Source of the DNA: Pelecanus crispus
Lineage: Eukaryota > Chordata > Aves > Pelecaniformes > Pelecanidae
Assembly (NCBI RefSeq): GCF_030463565.1
Contig: NC_134652.1
Location: 12,997,397-13,061,396 of the forward strand
Length of the DNA stretch: 64,000 nt
Reading direction: 5' to 3'
Shown here: positions 11,581 through 23,614 of the stretch, one piece after another
How positions within the stretch are numbered: position 1 is the first letter of the stretch
Layout: every line of letters begins with the position of its first letter
Made by a program: the position numbers and the translations under genes
The notes under the pieces: generated by a model
The model's input: the letters and a program-made list of their open reading frames with translations, nothing else
Database searches by the model: none
Told to the model about the DNA's origin: nothing

Positions 11581-11586
11581 GTGAGT
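11581..11586 (+). other. splice donor of exon 1
   Basis: GTGAGT directly follows the AGC AGC codons for Ser216-Ser217. From memory of the human paralogues, the exon junction lies in the middle of the conserved HNSSVILIL motif, so splicing after Ser217 in phase 0 fits, with Val-Ile-Leu supplied by exon 2. Without splicing, the frame would run on to a TAG at 11767-11769 and add 62 non-conserved residues. Confidence 0.9.
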
Positions 11587-11648
11587 ACCGCCGCCGCGGG
11601 GGGCCGGCGGGCTGCGGGCGGAGTGGCTGCTTTTGCCCTTGTTTTCAA

Positions 11649-11676
11649 TTTTTTTTTTCTTTTTTTTTTTTCCCCC
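11649..11676 (+). repeat. T-rich tract just inside intron 1
   Basis: A 23-nt run of T with a single C interruption, followed by CCCCC, lies about 70 nt after the donor. It immediately precedes the G-rich block at 11678. The sharp T/C to G transition creates strong strand asymmetry next to the promoter. Confidence 0.85.
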
Positions 11677-11677
11677 T

Positions 11678-11702
11678 GGGGGGGTGGGACGGGGGGTGGG
11701 GG
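11678..11702 (+). promoter_or_regulatory. G-quadruplex motif at start of intron 1
   Basis: Four G runs of 7, 3, 6 and 5 bases are separated by loops of 1, 2 and 1 nt (T, AC, T). This satisfies the G3+N1-7 quadruplex rule with very short loops, predicting a stable fold. It is on the non-template strand and so would also be in the nascent RNA, about 100 nt past the donor. Such G-rich promoter-proximal sequence favours R-loops. Function is inferred. Confidence 0.7.
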
Positions 11703-11847
11703 ATGCTGGGTTTTTCTTCTTCGAGGGGGGATTTTGCGCCTCCGGGCGCCGGGGATTGGCTTCGCTTAGCAGTGTGCAGTGGGGCAGAAGTGCTTCAAAA
11801 GGGCCATTCTTCTGGAGCAAAAAAACTTTCCGCCGCCCGCCCGCTGA

Positions 11848-11959
11848 GCGCAGCCCCCTCCAGCCCCCTTCTTCACCCTGGAGGCAGAGAGGGACAAACC
11901 AGCGCGCAGCCCTCTCCAGCCCCCTTCTCCCTCTCCCTGGAGGCAGAGAGGGACAAACC
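11848..11959 (+). repeat. two-copy tandem duplication (about 53 and 56 bp)
   Basis: Copy 1 (11848-11900) and copy 2 (11904-11959) both start GCGCAGCC and end GGAGGCAGAGAGGGACAAACC. They differ by one C/T change and a small 3-bp-length difference in the middle pyrimidine stretch. They are separated by AGC. This is a recent local duplication in the CpG island portion of intron 1 and may vary in copy number. Confidence 0.92.
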
Positions 11960-12080
11960 GCTGCCACCGCCCGCGGCGGGGAGGGGCAGGGTGGGTCGGG
12001 GGGGATCCGGCCTTGCACCCTGCCTTCCCCCAGGGTAACCCCCGCCGGGAGCCGGGCAGGCTCAGCTGCAAGCAAGGCCT

Positions 12081-15000
12081 GGGAAAGCCGCTCTGGTGCT
12101 GCTCCTCCTCCCAGCTCTGGGGGCTCACGTCAGTCCCAGGGCTCATCCCCAGGCCCTGCTGATGGGGAGATGCTGGAGGGCTTCAGGACTTCATCTCCAA
12201 CGTGCCTCTGTGCAGGGGATAAAGCTGCTTTTTGCCCCTTGTCACCAAGGTGTTAAAATGAGACAGTTCTCGTCTCTTCCCCTTAACCCGGACCTTTCTT
12301 GTGAATAGCACCAGAATGGCTCCAACACAAGCCAAAGCAGAACAAAACCAGCCAGAGAAGTAGGTGACCAGTTTCCAGGCTGGAGCAATAGTCGTGGCAT
12401 CAAAGTTTCCAAGTTAGCTTGAGCCCCGTATTCCTCCAGCCTCTGCTGCAGAGGTAACCTGGAGCCAGAGGGCTGAGGCCTGGGATAGGCAGAGTGCGTT
12501 GCCTGGCGTGCATTCTGCCTGCCGTTAACTCTGCTTGCGGACTAGCAGAAGTGGGGGGGATCTGTCTGTCTGAATGCTCCAACTTCTGTCACTTTGCCTC
12601 TTAGAGACAGCAAGCAGAATGCTAATAAGAGAGAAAGGGATGTCGGCACGACATAGTCATTGCCCATACAACTTCCCAAGAGAAAGGGGAACTCAGGCTC
12701 TTCTCCTCTAAGGTGTCTGCAGCTGTCATGCCAGACGGTTTCTGACTGCTTGGCAAAAATCCTTGGCTTCCCTTTCAGCTTTTAGTACTAGGAGCCTTGT
12801 ATCACTTTGAAATAATGGTCTAATCATTATGAATTCCTTTTGGTATAGATTCTATTGAGGTATATCACAGCCACCCAATTTAGAATTACAGTGGATGTCA
12901 TAAGCACCTCACTATGGGGTTCAGCCCTAGTTAACTGGGACATGATTTTATGGTCTCATCAGGAGCTTTTTAATCAATTAATTGACAGAGGAATACTTGT
13001 CATCTCCATTTTGAAGGACTTTCCCCTTTCTTCACAAGTCAGCTAGCCCGTGTCTTACGTAGTTGTGCTAACAGAAGCTGCCTTGTAGGAACTCGGGTCT
13101 GTTCATACAAATCGAATTGAGGCTGACACTGGTTTAAAGTGACCTATTTGCTAAGAAAAACCTTCTGATATAAAAAGTCATCCAGCAGGCATCAGTCTTC
13201 CTGGTCTATCACTGCAATTACGTTTCACCTGTACCTTTATCAAGGCACATATACTGTTGTTATATATATGTTTTATAATACATGTGGTTAGGTATACATA
13301 TACCTGCGTATATGTTTCTGCCCACTGCGGTAGTAAGGACTATTAATGCTAGGGACTGATTACTTTCTAAGTATCTTGGTGTACAATGTTTTCAGGGAGC
13401 TGTGGGGAAATAATTTGCTGCTGTCCTTCCCAAAGAGCCGCGGGTTGCATTGCGTATGGGGAGATTATGCTCCCACCTTGCTGCTGGGGGCTCTGGCAGT
13501 GCTGTGCTATCTTGTGCTGTGATTGCATCCCCTTCAGAACATGGAATGAAGCTGGGCCCCAGCAGGACTTGGATGCACGACAGGCTTGTCCAGGCTCAGC
13601 TGAAGCAATGGGGTGTGTTCAGTAGGTAGCCCAAAGTGGCACTGACCCAATGTCTCTCTGTGGAGCTTTTGGGTGCTCCTCTGTGAAGGAGCTGGGAGTG
13701 AGAGGGGGTTGGGGTTCCTTTAGGGTACAATGTATGTAGGTCTGCCTGCATGGGGGTTGCAGAAGATCCCATAGTGCTGCTTGTGAGGGATGCCGTGTAA
13801 CCCCGGTGCCCTGGCTGCGCTCCAGCAGCGGTAGCTGCCACCTTCCTGCCTGCGTTTCCCTGCTGTGGCAGGGGGATGCAACACACTCTTCACATTTTCA
13901 GTCTAATGTGCTCTGTAAGCACTGCTGTTGAACAGCTTTCGCCTTTCACCCAGGCGCAGGGGCGCGATGAAGATGATCATAGTTTGTAGCATGTATGTGA
14001 GTACAGGAAAAATCCAAAACAAAGCTCAGAATATTTGAGATCCCTTTAGATGGAAAAGCTGGAAAATTAAAGCACTGTCACCACCAAGTTTTTCTGTTGC
14101 AATGTACCTGATCCTGCCAGCTTCGGTGTGGTTCCCCATATCCTTATTTTGGTAGTGGTTTGGATACAATTGCAATGCTTCTGATGGAGGAGAAGGGGCC
14201 CCTGAAAGGACTCCTGATTTCTGTAAGGGGTTGTTCTCGGTGTTTGCAGCTTCTTTCAGGCTTGACTGTGATTTCATGTTGAGTGTGTGCACCATCTAAC
14301 TGATGGCATTCTGCTCTGAGGATGAACTTGCTGTATGCTTGGCCACAGGTACAATAAGAATAATAAATAGTAGTCCAAGTTATCCAGGTATAACTCCACC
14401 AACATAAATTGTCTCACATCAGGGATTATTTTGGCCCATCAATGGCTTTAGGTACTCCCTGGACAGGTTACCATCCAGCACAATATCCGTAGCCGGACAT
14501 TTGAAGTGTGTCCAGCTCACATCTGTAGGGACACACTTCATCTATGCACTAATCCCTCCTGTCTGCCTTGGCTTTTTCACGGCTGGAATCAGCAGGAGCT
14601 CCCCGGAGGACAGCATAGGTCTACGGAGTCTGGAGTGTCAGATGACTGATGAGGATGAAACCAGGCATGTATCCAGTGTTCTATTAAAATACAGGTGGGG
14701 CTCAGGCTTTCTCTGACTCCAGTAGAGATGAGCAAAGCCACACAAGGCCGCCCGGCACCTCCACAATCCTGAGTTCTTTCAGTCTGCAAAACAGAGAAGA
14801 GCGGCTGCAGCTAAATTGGGTGCTGGAAATGGTCTTTGGCTTGTACTAAGTCCCAGACTGTCTGGGAATGATCCAGGAAGGTGTTACCTGGCCCATGCCA
14901 GCACCCTGCTTGGAACCATTTTGACAGTATAATAAGACTATTGAGTCTGTGAATGTGTCCTGGTATTGCTTAATTTACTTCATTGATACATCCTGAGAGT

Positions 15001-16279
15001 CTTTCCACTGGCCTCTGTAGAAACTGGAGTAAAAGATCCTATGAGATAAAATCTTCAAATATATGCTACAAGACATACAAGTGAGATCTCTTGCCTTTTT
15101 GCACCACTGAGAAATTTCATCATCAGTGTGGAAGTTGGCAGGTTTCCTAGCTTGCAGAGATACCAGACATGCTTCCTGATGTTGTGTATCCAAACACTGT
15201 CGATGTGGAGTCCCCAAAGCTCCCTTAATGCTCTGCTGTAGACTAGGAGAAAACAGCTAGCAGAGGTTTGTGTGTGGAGCTAAAAAGAGAGACTTGGTTT
15301 TAATGGAGAGAATCAAATCTCTAGATGTCCATTATGAGCTTTTGGGATACAGATGGTTCTCCGACCTTACAAGAAACCAAGACTGCTTCTGTCCTAGGCT
15401 GGCCTGGAGTGAGATTAGTGCCTTATTTGTTCCTTTGAAAGTACCCTGGAGAAACAGCAAAAAAATTGGAGGAGGTCAGAAGGTAAGGGAGGCTGAGCAA
15501 GAGCCTTGATGCTATAGCTTGTGCTATAACGTGGTGCTGTGAAGGAGAGCAGGACGGGTTTTGCATTCATTTAATAAGGCAGTTTATTTTTGCCTCGCTT
15601 TGGACAGAGCGCTCTCCTGGGCTGGATGTTGGTGTAGGACTCAAAGTGTTTGGCAAAGAATATGAGCCTGTACCCTGCTGTACACCTGGGGATTGGCTTT
15701 TACATGGCCACGGTACCTTTAAACAGCTGGTTCAAACTTCTGTGAAAGTTTGCTGGAAAGACAAAGCTGAGCTGCTTCTAGGTCCTCCACAACCGAAGAT
15801 CTTCAACAGACTGATGGAGATGGAGTCTGGACCAGATGCAAAACAACCATGGCCAGACAGGTTTTATGTTCCATCCACAGTAGAAAATCAATATAACTGA
15901 TGGGTCCAGTACAGGATGAAGCCTGCAAGGTCATCATTGCTGTTGTCAGGTGATTACACTAGACAACAGGGGAAGAGTTAGGTCTCTTACGGGAGAGCTT
16001 TTAGGCAAGATGAGACTCTACATTAGGTGTTACTTGTGCAATTTTACTTGATGTTATTGACAGGACAAACTGAGCACAGGTAAGGCAGAATAACAATGCA
16101 CCTATGTATTTCCAATGCATTGTATTTCCTCCTGGGCAAAGTAATTGTGAATAACCTGTTGTTGGATTTTCAGCTGAAGTGTTCAAACCTACTTTATAAA
16201 TTAGGAACTTAAAGAAAGATGCAGGGTTGCAGCAGGTACTGCATCCTACAGCCATAAACTGGTCAACTGCATCTTGAGA
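12081..16279 (+). other. intron 1 segment, no gene or clear repeat
   Basis: Ordinary intronic sequence follows the CpG island. An AT dinucleotide-rich patch lies at about 13255-13320. Open frames (for example near 13386-13886 and 15646-15900) have no recognisable domain and are not flanked by convincing splice sites. I see no RNA gene. Confidence 0.5.
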
Positions 16280-16600
16280 ACAGTTGGGTTTCTTTTAACC
16301 CACCATCCTATTGCCTTCTTCCTTTCTGGATAGCTGTTCCAAGCTTTATTCTTCTGGTTGTTGGAAACTTCTTTCTGATTTCTGTTCTAATGTTGCCATT
16401 GGGCAATTTAGATTAATTTTTTTTTTCTTTTCCATTCATGCATGTGCCTTTTAATTAAAGTTATTTTCCCTCCCTGGTACTTATGCCCCCTGGAATTATT
16501 TTACAGGCAGTGATCGTATTCCCTTTCAGCCTCTGGTTTGCTAAATCAAGCAAGCACTGTTCTTTCTGTATCTGCTTGTAAGACAGATTGTAGAAAGTGA
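16280..16600 (-). mobile_element. ancient CR1-like LINE 3' fragment
   Basis: The plus strand resembles the reverse complement of an old CR1 3' end. Ordered blocks are AACTTCTTTCTGATTTCTG near 16367, TTTTCCCTCCCTGGTACTTA near 16464, GTGATCGTATTCCCTTTCAG near 16510, and a block resembling TTGCTAAATCAAGCAAGC followed by TCTGCTTGTAAGACAGATT near 16570. This is the order seen in degenerate amniote CR1 copies. No coding remains. The boundaries and subfamily are uncertain. Confidence 0.68.
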
Positions 16601-18866
16601 ACTGTGAATTTCTAGGAGTCAGGTTCCCGAGAGCTTGAATTTGAATCAGATTTTTGCTTTTGATGAACACAATTCCATGCAGATGATAACGAATGTATTC
16701 CCTTTTACAAGTGAGACAGTAAAGGCATGGCAAAAGTGTCTTAAATTGCCAGTGGTGTTCTGTTCAGACCAGAATGGGAGACTAAAAATGTCACTTTTCA
16801 CATCTTCTCACTCTTGCTCAGATGCTGTGTTCATGCAACAGGCTGTAGTTGGTACCCTCTGTCCTTCCCTTGCTGGCAGAGCTGTGGCTCCAGCATAAAA
16901 CTACCAGGGATGGATGAAGAATCTGCCATCATCCCATGAGTGACTGGCATTACATTGTATGGCACTGTGATAGCCCATTGCTCCTCTCCTTCCATGGCAA
17001 TTGCATTATTATAAAGGAGGAGTTTCAAGGAAATGAATATATCTGTGGAGCCCAGAGCCAGCTGCACAGTGAGACCCACAGTGAGGAATGACCCCACTGT
17101 CAGTCACTTTGCATTTAGATTGGTTCCTAGGGTGCAGGAAACAGGTCCCAAAAAAGATTCATCTGAGGAGGATGCCTGCATTAAAATGCTTCAGTGAGAC
17201 ATAGTATGTATGGCTTACATATTACAACAGTGTATAATACTATTAATAGTATAATGCACCAGATTCTGAGACTGTTTCAGGCTAATCTCTTGCCAGAGCT
17301 AATGAGAATGTATTTAGGAAGGGCTGAATAAAAAGTGAGGAAACAAAAATTGGTATTTAAGCCAGAAAAAATGAAGTCAAATTAAAGTATTGCTAAAAGT
17401 CCCCTGTTTCAAATTTTGGTCTTCCGAACTAGATTTGCTACTGTGTAGATCAGAAAATACTTTATATCCATTCTAGATATGAAGACTACTTTAAAAACAA
17501 GCCTTCAGTGAGAGAAAACACTAGAAAATTTCCTGTAACTTTGAGCAGGATTTTTTTCTTTAGCCAGAAAGTTTTGAGTTTCTTTAGATAATTTTTTTGT
17601 GTGTGTGATTTGGCAAAATAAGTCAATAGCCATAGTATTTCTTTCTTTTGTGTTGTAATCCATCTCTAGAATATTTCTTGACTGGCTAAAACATAGGCTT
17701 TTCATATTAATAGAATCAATAGAATATGAAATAGGATACGTGGGAAATTGTTAATAAGAATAGCCGTGCACTGAGAGAAAGCAGTGGGTGAAAGAGAATC
17801 CGTGAGGACTAGAAGAAAGGCTTGTCATTGTGTGACTCTTGTCTCTGTGAAAGTGTTTGGGAGAAGGTGAGGAGCTTCCACCTGGACTGACAGGTGGGCT
17901 ATGCAAATCCGATCATGAGGGGAGGTTAAGGAGAATAATGGAAGGGCTCTGACAGTTGCAGCTGGCATCCACACAATATCAGGAGGCTATAAACTGTATG
18001 AAGCAATGGGTTATCATTTTCAATCTTCTTAATACTGTACTTTATGATAGAAAAGGGTTTTCTCCCTTTCCTCCTGACTTCAGGTAAGACTTCTGTATTT
18101 CTCTGACCTGGCAATGATGATGAGGTCTGTCCAGAGGGGGAAACAAGAAGGTGAGTAGTCCTCAAGTCATTCTGGAGAGGTTAGAGACCATTCTGCCCCA
18201 TCCTGTTGTGATACAGCTCTACGTGTGAAGGGCTGGAAGATTAGCATTGGCCTTGGACAATCTTGCACCCTCTGGGCCTTTCTTACTGTGCCAGACTGAA
18301 TGCAATCCTCATGTTGTGCAGAGCTCTAACGAGGCAAGTGAAACTGCCCCGTCAAAGACCTCTTCCCTTAGGAAATGCTGTTGTAGCTCGGACAGAGTAT
18401 TTCATAGGTTCACACTGATTTCCTTTTGATTCCAAGGCTGCTGAAAAACAAGCCCTGAACAAGCCAAAATCTTTAAAGTTTAACTGTGACATTATTTGCA
18501 TTGTTTTGTTTCAAGGCAGCGTTGTTTGAATGGATTTCCAGTTCTTTTATTCTATATTTAAAAATGATCTAGTGACTCAAACCCCTTGATTCAGCGTCCC
18601 ACACAGTCATCTAGTGACGTTTGAGATGGTATTGCCTCTAGCTGTTGCTTCACAGGGCAAGGGCGTCCTGTGGGTCCTGCGTCCTACCTGACGCCCAGGC
18701 CTGGGAATGGTAGAGCATCTCAAACTCTATTTGCCTATATTTGGGCAATTGATATTATCATAAAAGCTGTGTGTACTGGATCCTGTTCATCCAGAACCAA
18801 AGCTACATTCAGGTTTTCATTTCATAGGAGGAGAAAAAAAATCAGACTGACACAAGGCACTTCTTT

Positions 18867-18901
18867 TCTCTCTCTCTCTTTTTTTTTTTTTTTTTTTTTT
18901 T
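18867..18901 (+). repeat. TC repeat running into T23
   Basis: Six TC dinucleotides (18867-18878) run directly into 23 consecutive T (18879-18901), then AATATC. It may be the reverse complement of a retroposon A-tail, but no element is recognised beside it. It is probably length-variable. Confidence 0.9.
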
Positions 18902-20939
18902 AATATCTGGCCAGCAAACCAAAAAATCAATGACTCCCGCAGCTCTAATTGACATTTCTATGTTAAATGAAAATGGGCCTTGATTCCAATTCAAATGGCA
19001 GCATTGGGTGATAGAGTAATTATTTTGGAATTTTAAATGCGTATAAAAGTTGATGCAGTAAAATGATTTTTGTGCCACTTGCAATTTTTTTGGCCGTCTC
19101 TTAAATCAAACAACAGTTAACATGAGAGCTCTTAATCCCTAATTCTCAGTGCGGGTAGCACAATAACACTTTTACTTGGTACCATACTTTCTCTCCTTGG
19201 GGAACAGAAAAGGAAAGTACTTTGAGAAGGAACAGGATATTTTAGGTTATGTCCTAAAATGTAATTCCTTTCTTTTAGAGGGTCTCCAAGAACTTAATTT
19301 AACCTCACATCATGTCCCTAAATAGGGGAGTGATGTTCTCCCATGATAGCACATCGGGACTCAGAGCTGCTTCTGAACTTCTTCCCCATGTGCTGCTGTG
19401 CCAGGGACATGCTCAGGGCAGGCTGTACTGAGGTGCCCCTGGCATGGGGCAAGTGGGGAGGAGAAGGCTGAGAAGAGATGGAGATTTAGGTAGTGGTGAG
19501 GAAGAAGGTGGGAAATGGGACCTATTTTGCTGCTACAGAGGGATGTCAATGCCAAGTATCCCTGCCATGAGCAGCCCTTGTTGGGACAGGGCCACCAGTG
19601 CTCTCCCCCTGTACTGTGGTTAGGGGCAGGAAGGTGAAGTGAGTCACAGGCCTTGCGATTTCTCTTTTCCTGGAGGCAAAGCTCAGAGATAGCCCAGATG
19701 AGACAAAGCCCACCTCAAGCAAGTAGCTCAGGCGGGATGAAGGGATTGACCCATGCTGTGCTTCTGGGAAGTGTGGCTGAGGAACCTCAGGGCAGGATGA
19801 GGAGACCACAAAGCGTACATAAGGCAGCAGATTACGTGATAACAGCAAATACCACCCACCTTCACCCCAAGGGAGGTTGCCCTCATTAAAACAAACAAAC
19901 AAGCTTTTTTTTGCCCATACAATTGCATTCCCTAATGCAGAAGCAGCAAGGTAGGGAAGATACTCTTGGACTGTCTGGGCTGCCAAAAATACCAGAGTGC
20001 ATCTCGTACATAAAGATATGGCTGGTGTTTAGAGAAGATGTCTGAAATTCATTCATCAAGACAGTGTTCAGACTGCCACCAGGAATACGTCCCCTATGCC
20101 CTGTGTATCACTTCTTGCTACCCCTTGGAACCCAAGATTCTATTTGCAGAGTCTTTCATGCTTTGCACAAATATGTTAAAACAAGAGATGAAGGACAGGA
20201 GAGGGAAGGGCATGATTTGCTGTTGGCATTTCAAGGCAAATGTGTTCCTATGGCATGTAAGGACTGGGGTTTTTTTGGGTGGAGAGCGTTCAGCTACGCA
20301 TGGGAAGCTCTTGATTCCTTACAACACCAGGTCCCAACTCTGTGTCGGTGCTCACATCCTATTTGAATTAGGTTTTATGTCACCTTTGCTGGTGATTATT
20401 TAAGGACAGCCGCGCCATGAGCTCTTGCAGATCATTTTCATGCAGGCCTTTAGGAGGAAGTGAAAGGTGCTTTAGAAAATCGCAGACTATTTAGATAACC
20501 CAACAGAGACATCCCGTGTCTTTCCCCAAATGTTTCTCTTCCTCCCTCATTCTCACCTCCTGCACTACATTTAATGTTGAGAAAATAATTCAAGTATAAA
20601 ATATATTTTATATAACAAATGTAGGCTTGTTTTTCTCTTCATAAATTGTCCCTGCTCAGTGTGTGATTTTTCTCGGGTGCACTTTTTTGGGGGGTGAAAT
20701 AATCATAAAGTTCCTGATTCAGAAATCAGTGGGAAATTTATCAGTAATGTGGGAATGGACCCCATTTAATCATTTGGAATAGACTTTGCATGGAAGATTT
20801 TTATTTTAAATCCAAGGTGTATTTTCAGTAGATGGAGGAGGTCATAGGCTCCCTTTTTGTGTGCATGACTGGGTCAGTATAAACCTTCAGAAACAGCTTA
20901 AAGCCCTGCCTTGGCCAAGAATGTTGCCAGTACTGTTCA

Positions 20940-21004
20940 CTGAATATTCTTTGAGAACAGGCCTAGGAGAAGTGAATTCCAATGAATATTCAAATGAATA
21001 TTCA
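20940..21004 (+). promoter_or_regulatory. cluster of three POU (BRN-type) sites
   Basis: The 12-mer AATGAATATTCA occurs twice in perfect tandem (20981-20992 and 20993-21004). A related CTGAATATTC lies at 20940-20949. ATGAATATTC matches, from memory, the reported preference of class III POU factors (BRN1/BRN2), which act in neural progenitors and neurons. SORCS genes are mainly neuronal, so an intronic enhancer is plausible. The repeats are seen directly. Binding and activity are inference. Confidence 0.45.
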
Positions 21005-22389
21005 AGGACCTTACTTTTTGAAGAATTTACCTATGCATAAATGTAAATATATTTTTTTCTGGGTTCAGAATTGTACTTATGGTGAAAATCAAGCTCTATA
21101 TGCCAAAGAATATGATATAGAAAATTAATTTGCTTTCTGTTGAGTTTTAGTTCATGTTTCCAAGAAAATACTTTTCTATGGATGAAAGATAAAAGCTTTA
21201 AATTGATCATTATTGGAAACAAAATCAAATTTTGGGAATGGTTATTTGCAAATCAAAATTAGATCTTACTTAGATTACGTGAAACTTAATAGACTTTTTT
21301 TTTAATAGGAGAGGGTAAACAGGTAAATAAAAGATAGGCTACCAAAGCAGCAGATGCATTAAACTTAATACCAAAATGCATAGGTCTGTGGTGAAATGTC
21401 ACTAGTTAAAGGAGTTTTGAGGAGATATATTCCCTGAGATGGTATTCTGGCTGAGGATTGCACCATGGGAAGGCACTGCGCTACACCTCCTCCACTTCAT
21501 TTGTGTGCGTGTTTCCACACTCCCCTAAATATGTTAAACAGGACAGAGCCTGGGCTAGAGATATGAAGAATACAGATCTGGGCTTAGCCTGGATCCAGTG
21601 ACCTAGCATCTCTACAGAAGAGCAGCTGAAGTTTCATAATAAATATTTATGTTATTGTAACCCAACGATGCTTTGATGCAGACTTGCAGTCTTTGGGCAG
21701 GTGCAGCTGTGTCTCCTTTTCTGTTTGTTTAAATGATGAATGATTGTTTAATTGTGTGTCTCCTGGAAAACAAAATGAAACAAACCAAACCAAAACATTC
21801 TCCAGCTCATCTTTTGGATGAAAAGCTCCAAGTTCAGTGTTGCCTTCCACTTTATTTTCAACTTTTATAAGTTGACATTTGGTCTTTCTGTTTTCTTCAG
21901 AAACTCCTCATCCATTCCCAAACAACTAATTTTAAAGTTGTTAAAGGAATAAATATGGTTGATTCCAGCTGTCTCTGACTGTAGGCTGTGCCCACGGCTG
22001 TAAGCCGGGCAGGACAGCAGGGCCCTGCCATCCCACCTGTGATGGAGGGAGCTGGACTATGGACATCTATGAGAGCTGGAGCAAGGAACCTGGCCCTGCA
22101 TTACTGTGCCATTGGCCAGGGTCCTGCCCTCTTTTCCTCCACCAAAACACTGGGCTCTGCAATCACTGAAATCCCTGTTATTTTCATCATGGTGCAGGCT
22201 GGGATCCCATCAGATAGACTCAGCAGCTCCCATGCCTCCCTCTCCCATGGGAGTGTGAGTTATTCTTCCTCCTTGCAAACCCTGGTGTGCTCCATCCTCC
22301 TCCTCCTCCTTCTCCTCACTAAACACCCACAGCCCTGTCTGTTGATGCTGTTGCCTGGCGACCACCCTGTGATGGACAGCTTGGAGGGA

Positions 22390-22700
22390 AGCAATGATTA
22401 AACAACCTGAACTGGCTTCTGAAAGCAGCGATCGTTATTGTAATGTGACAAGCAGTGACAGCTGAGACAGCAACACATTCCGAGTGAGATTCCCAAAAAA
22501 CAATAAACACACGAGGAAAGTGCCACACATACCTGTGTGTGTAGGTGTGTGAGTACTGATGCTTTCCCTTGATGCAGAAGGGCCAGAGAAGGCATGTGTT
22601 TCGTTATTAATGAAAGGCGAACACAACCCTAATAATTGTCATGACAAACAGGCCAGCCCATGAGCTAATGCAGCTTGCATCGGCACTGTCAAACATCTCA
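22390..22700 (+). promoter_or_regulatory. candidate non-coding regulatory element
   Basis: A non-repetitive block rich in factor-type cores: TGACAG at 22456-22461 (TALE type), ATAAACA at 22503-22509 (forkhead type), GTTATTAATG near 22603 (homeodomain type), and a perfect 12-bp palindrome TTGTCATGACAA at 22636-22647. The density is suggestive but such cores are common by chance. Conservation across birds would decide. Confidence 0.25.
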
Positions 22701-23591
22701 GCTACTCTGGTGGGCCAAGGCACCAGTTAAATGGGATGCTGCAGCTGCAGGTGTTAGCAGAGCCAGCAGCCCCTCGCTGACTGCCAGCAGGAATGCCCTC
22801 TGCACAGAGAGGAACATCTTGAAGCTTCAGTGTGAAGGTGGTGGTCCTGCTGGGTCCACCTGCCATTTCTCCTCCTGCCTTCCAGATGGACAAGACCAGT
22901 CTAGGGACAAGGATGCATGGTGTACTCAGCCCTGATAGGAGACAAATGTGGCTCTATGACCACAGTGCCCAGCTTAGGGGATTGTGCATCCCATCTTCCA
23001 GCATCAACTGGGAGGCTCCTGCCCCGTTAGCCTTTCTTCCAAATCCAGGTGACACCAAATTTTGTCCTTGCAGAACAAATTTGAAAACAAGACCAGATGC
23101 ACCTTAAGGACTGGGTAAACCAGGGCACTAAGAAGAAATGGATCACTACTAGTTGAGAAATCTTAAGAAAGCCCCACTCATGAACTCAGAGAATGAAAGC
23201 TATCTTTTTTTTTTTTTTGAGTGCTTGGAACGGACCAGTTCTGCAACAGCTGGATTGGGCTCTGTGGATTTAGCCATGAAAGTTTCCTTAAGACACAGGT
23301 TCCTATAGTCTCTTCCCTCTTACACTGTCAAAAACTTCCTGAAAAACTTCTGTAGAAAGCATATTGTTTCCCTTTTTCTTCAGCTTTCTTTGACTCCATT
23401 CCTTGTAATGCAGCTCAGCATTAGGCCAGGAGTTGGGATTGCAATAGGCTGCTTGGATAGCTGAGAAGTTGCTGGACAGGATCACAGCTGAGGTGTGACA
23501 AAATTCAGCATCCCCCCACTACAGAGATGTGGGCCAGTTTTGCCGCCGTTTGTCTGAAACCCAGAAATAGTAGATTTACATCCCTTCCAAA

Positions 23592-23614
23592 TTTTTTTTT
23601 TTTTTTTTTTTTTT
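23592..23614 (+). repeat. T23 homopolymer
   Basis: Twenty-three consecutive T, flanked by AAA and GGTG. It could be the A-tail of a minus-strand retroposed sequence, but nothing recognisable adjoins it. It is likely polymorphic in length. Confidence 0.9.

Larger units (their letters stand above)
10390..12080. promoter_or_regulatory. CpG island promoter spanning exon 1
   Basis: CpG dinucleotides and G+C rise sharply from about 10390 (first cluster ACACACGCGGCGCGTCC near 10417) and stay high to about 12080. The densest CpG content is within 11280-11620. This is the only such block in 64 kb and it covers the presumed transcription start, leader, coding exon 1 and the beginning of intron 1. No TATA box is evident, so a dispersed CpG-island promoter is likely. 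The exact start site cannot be read from sequence. Island limits were judged by eye. Confidence 0.85.

Noticed and set aside
10914..11648. 244-codon antisense open frame over exon 1
   Set aside because: Shadow of the GC-rich coding strand: Ala/Pro/Arg-rich with no domain. The sense frame has the conserved SORCS block and donor.
11083..12075. 330-codon antisense open frame
   Set aside because: Long only because stop codons are rare in the CpG island. It crosses the tandem duplication and the G-rich tract and shows low-complexity Pro/Arg sequence.
11633..12256. 207-codon plus-strand open frame in intron 1
   Set aside because: Translation of the T-run, the G-quadruplex tract and the tandem repeat; no conserved motif.
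15646..15900. 84-codon plus-strand open frame with fairly complex residues
   Set aside because: Begins at GTG, no homology recognised, no splice sites in frame; single-frame openness of this length is common in 64 kb.
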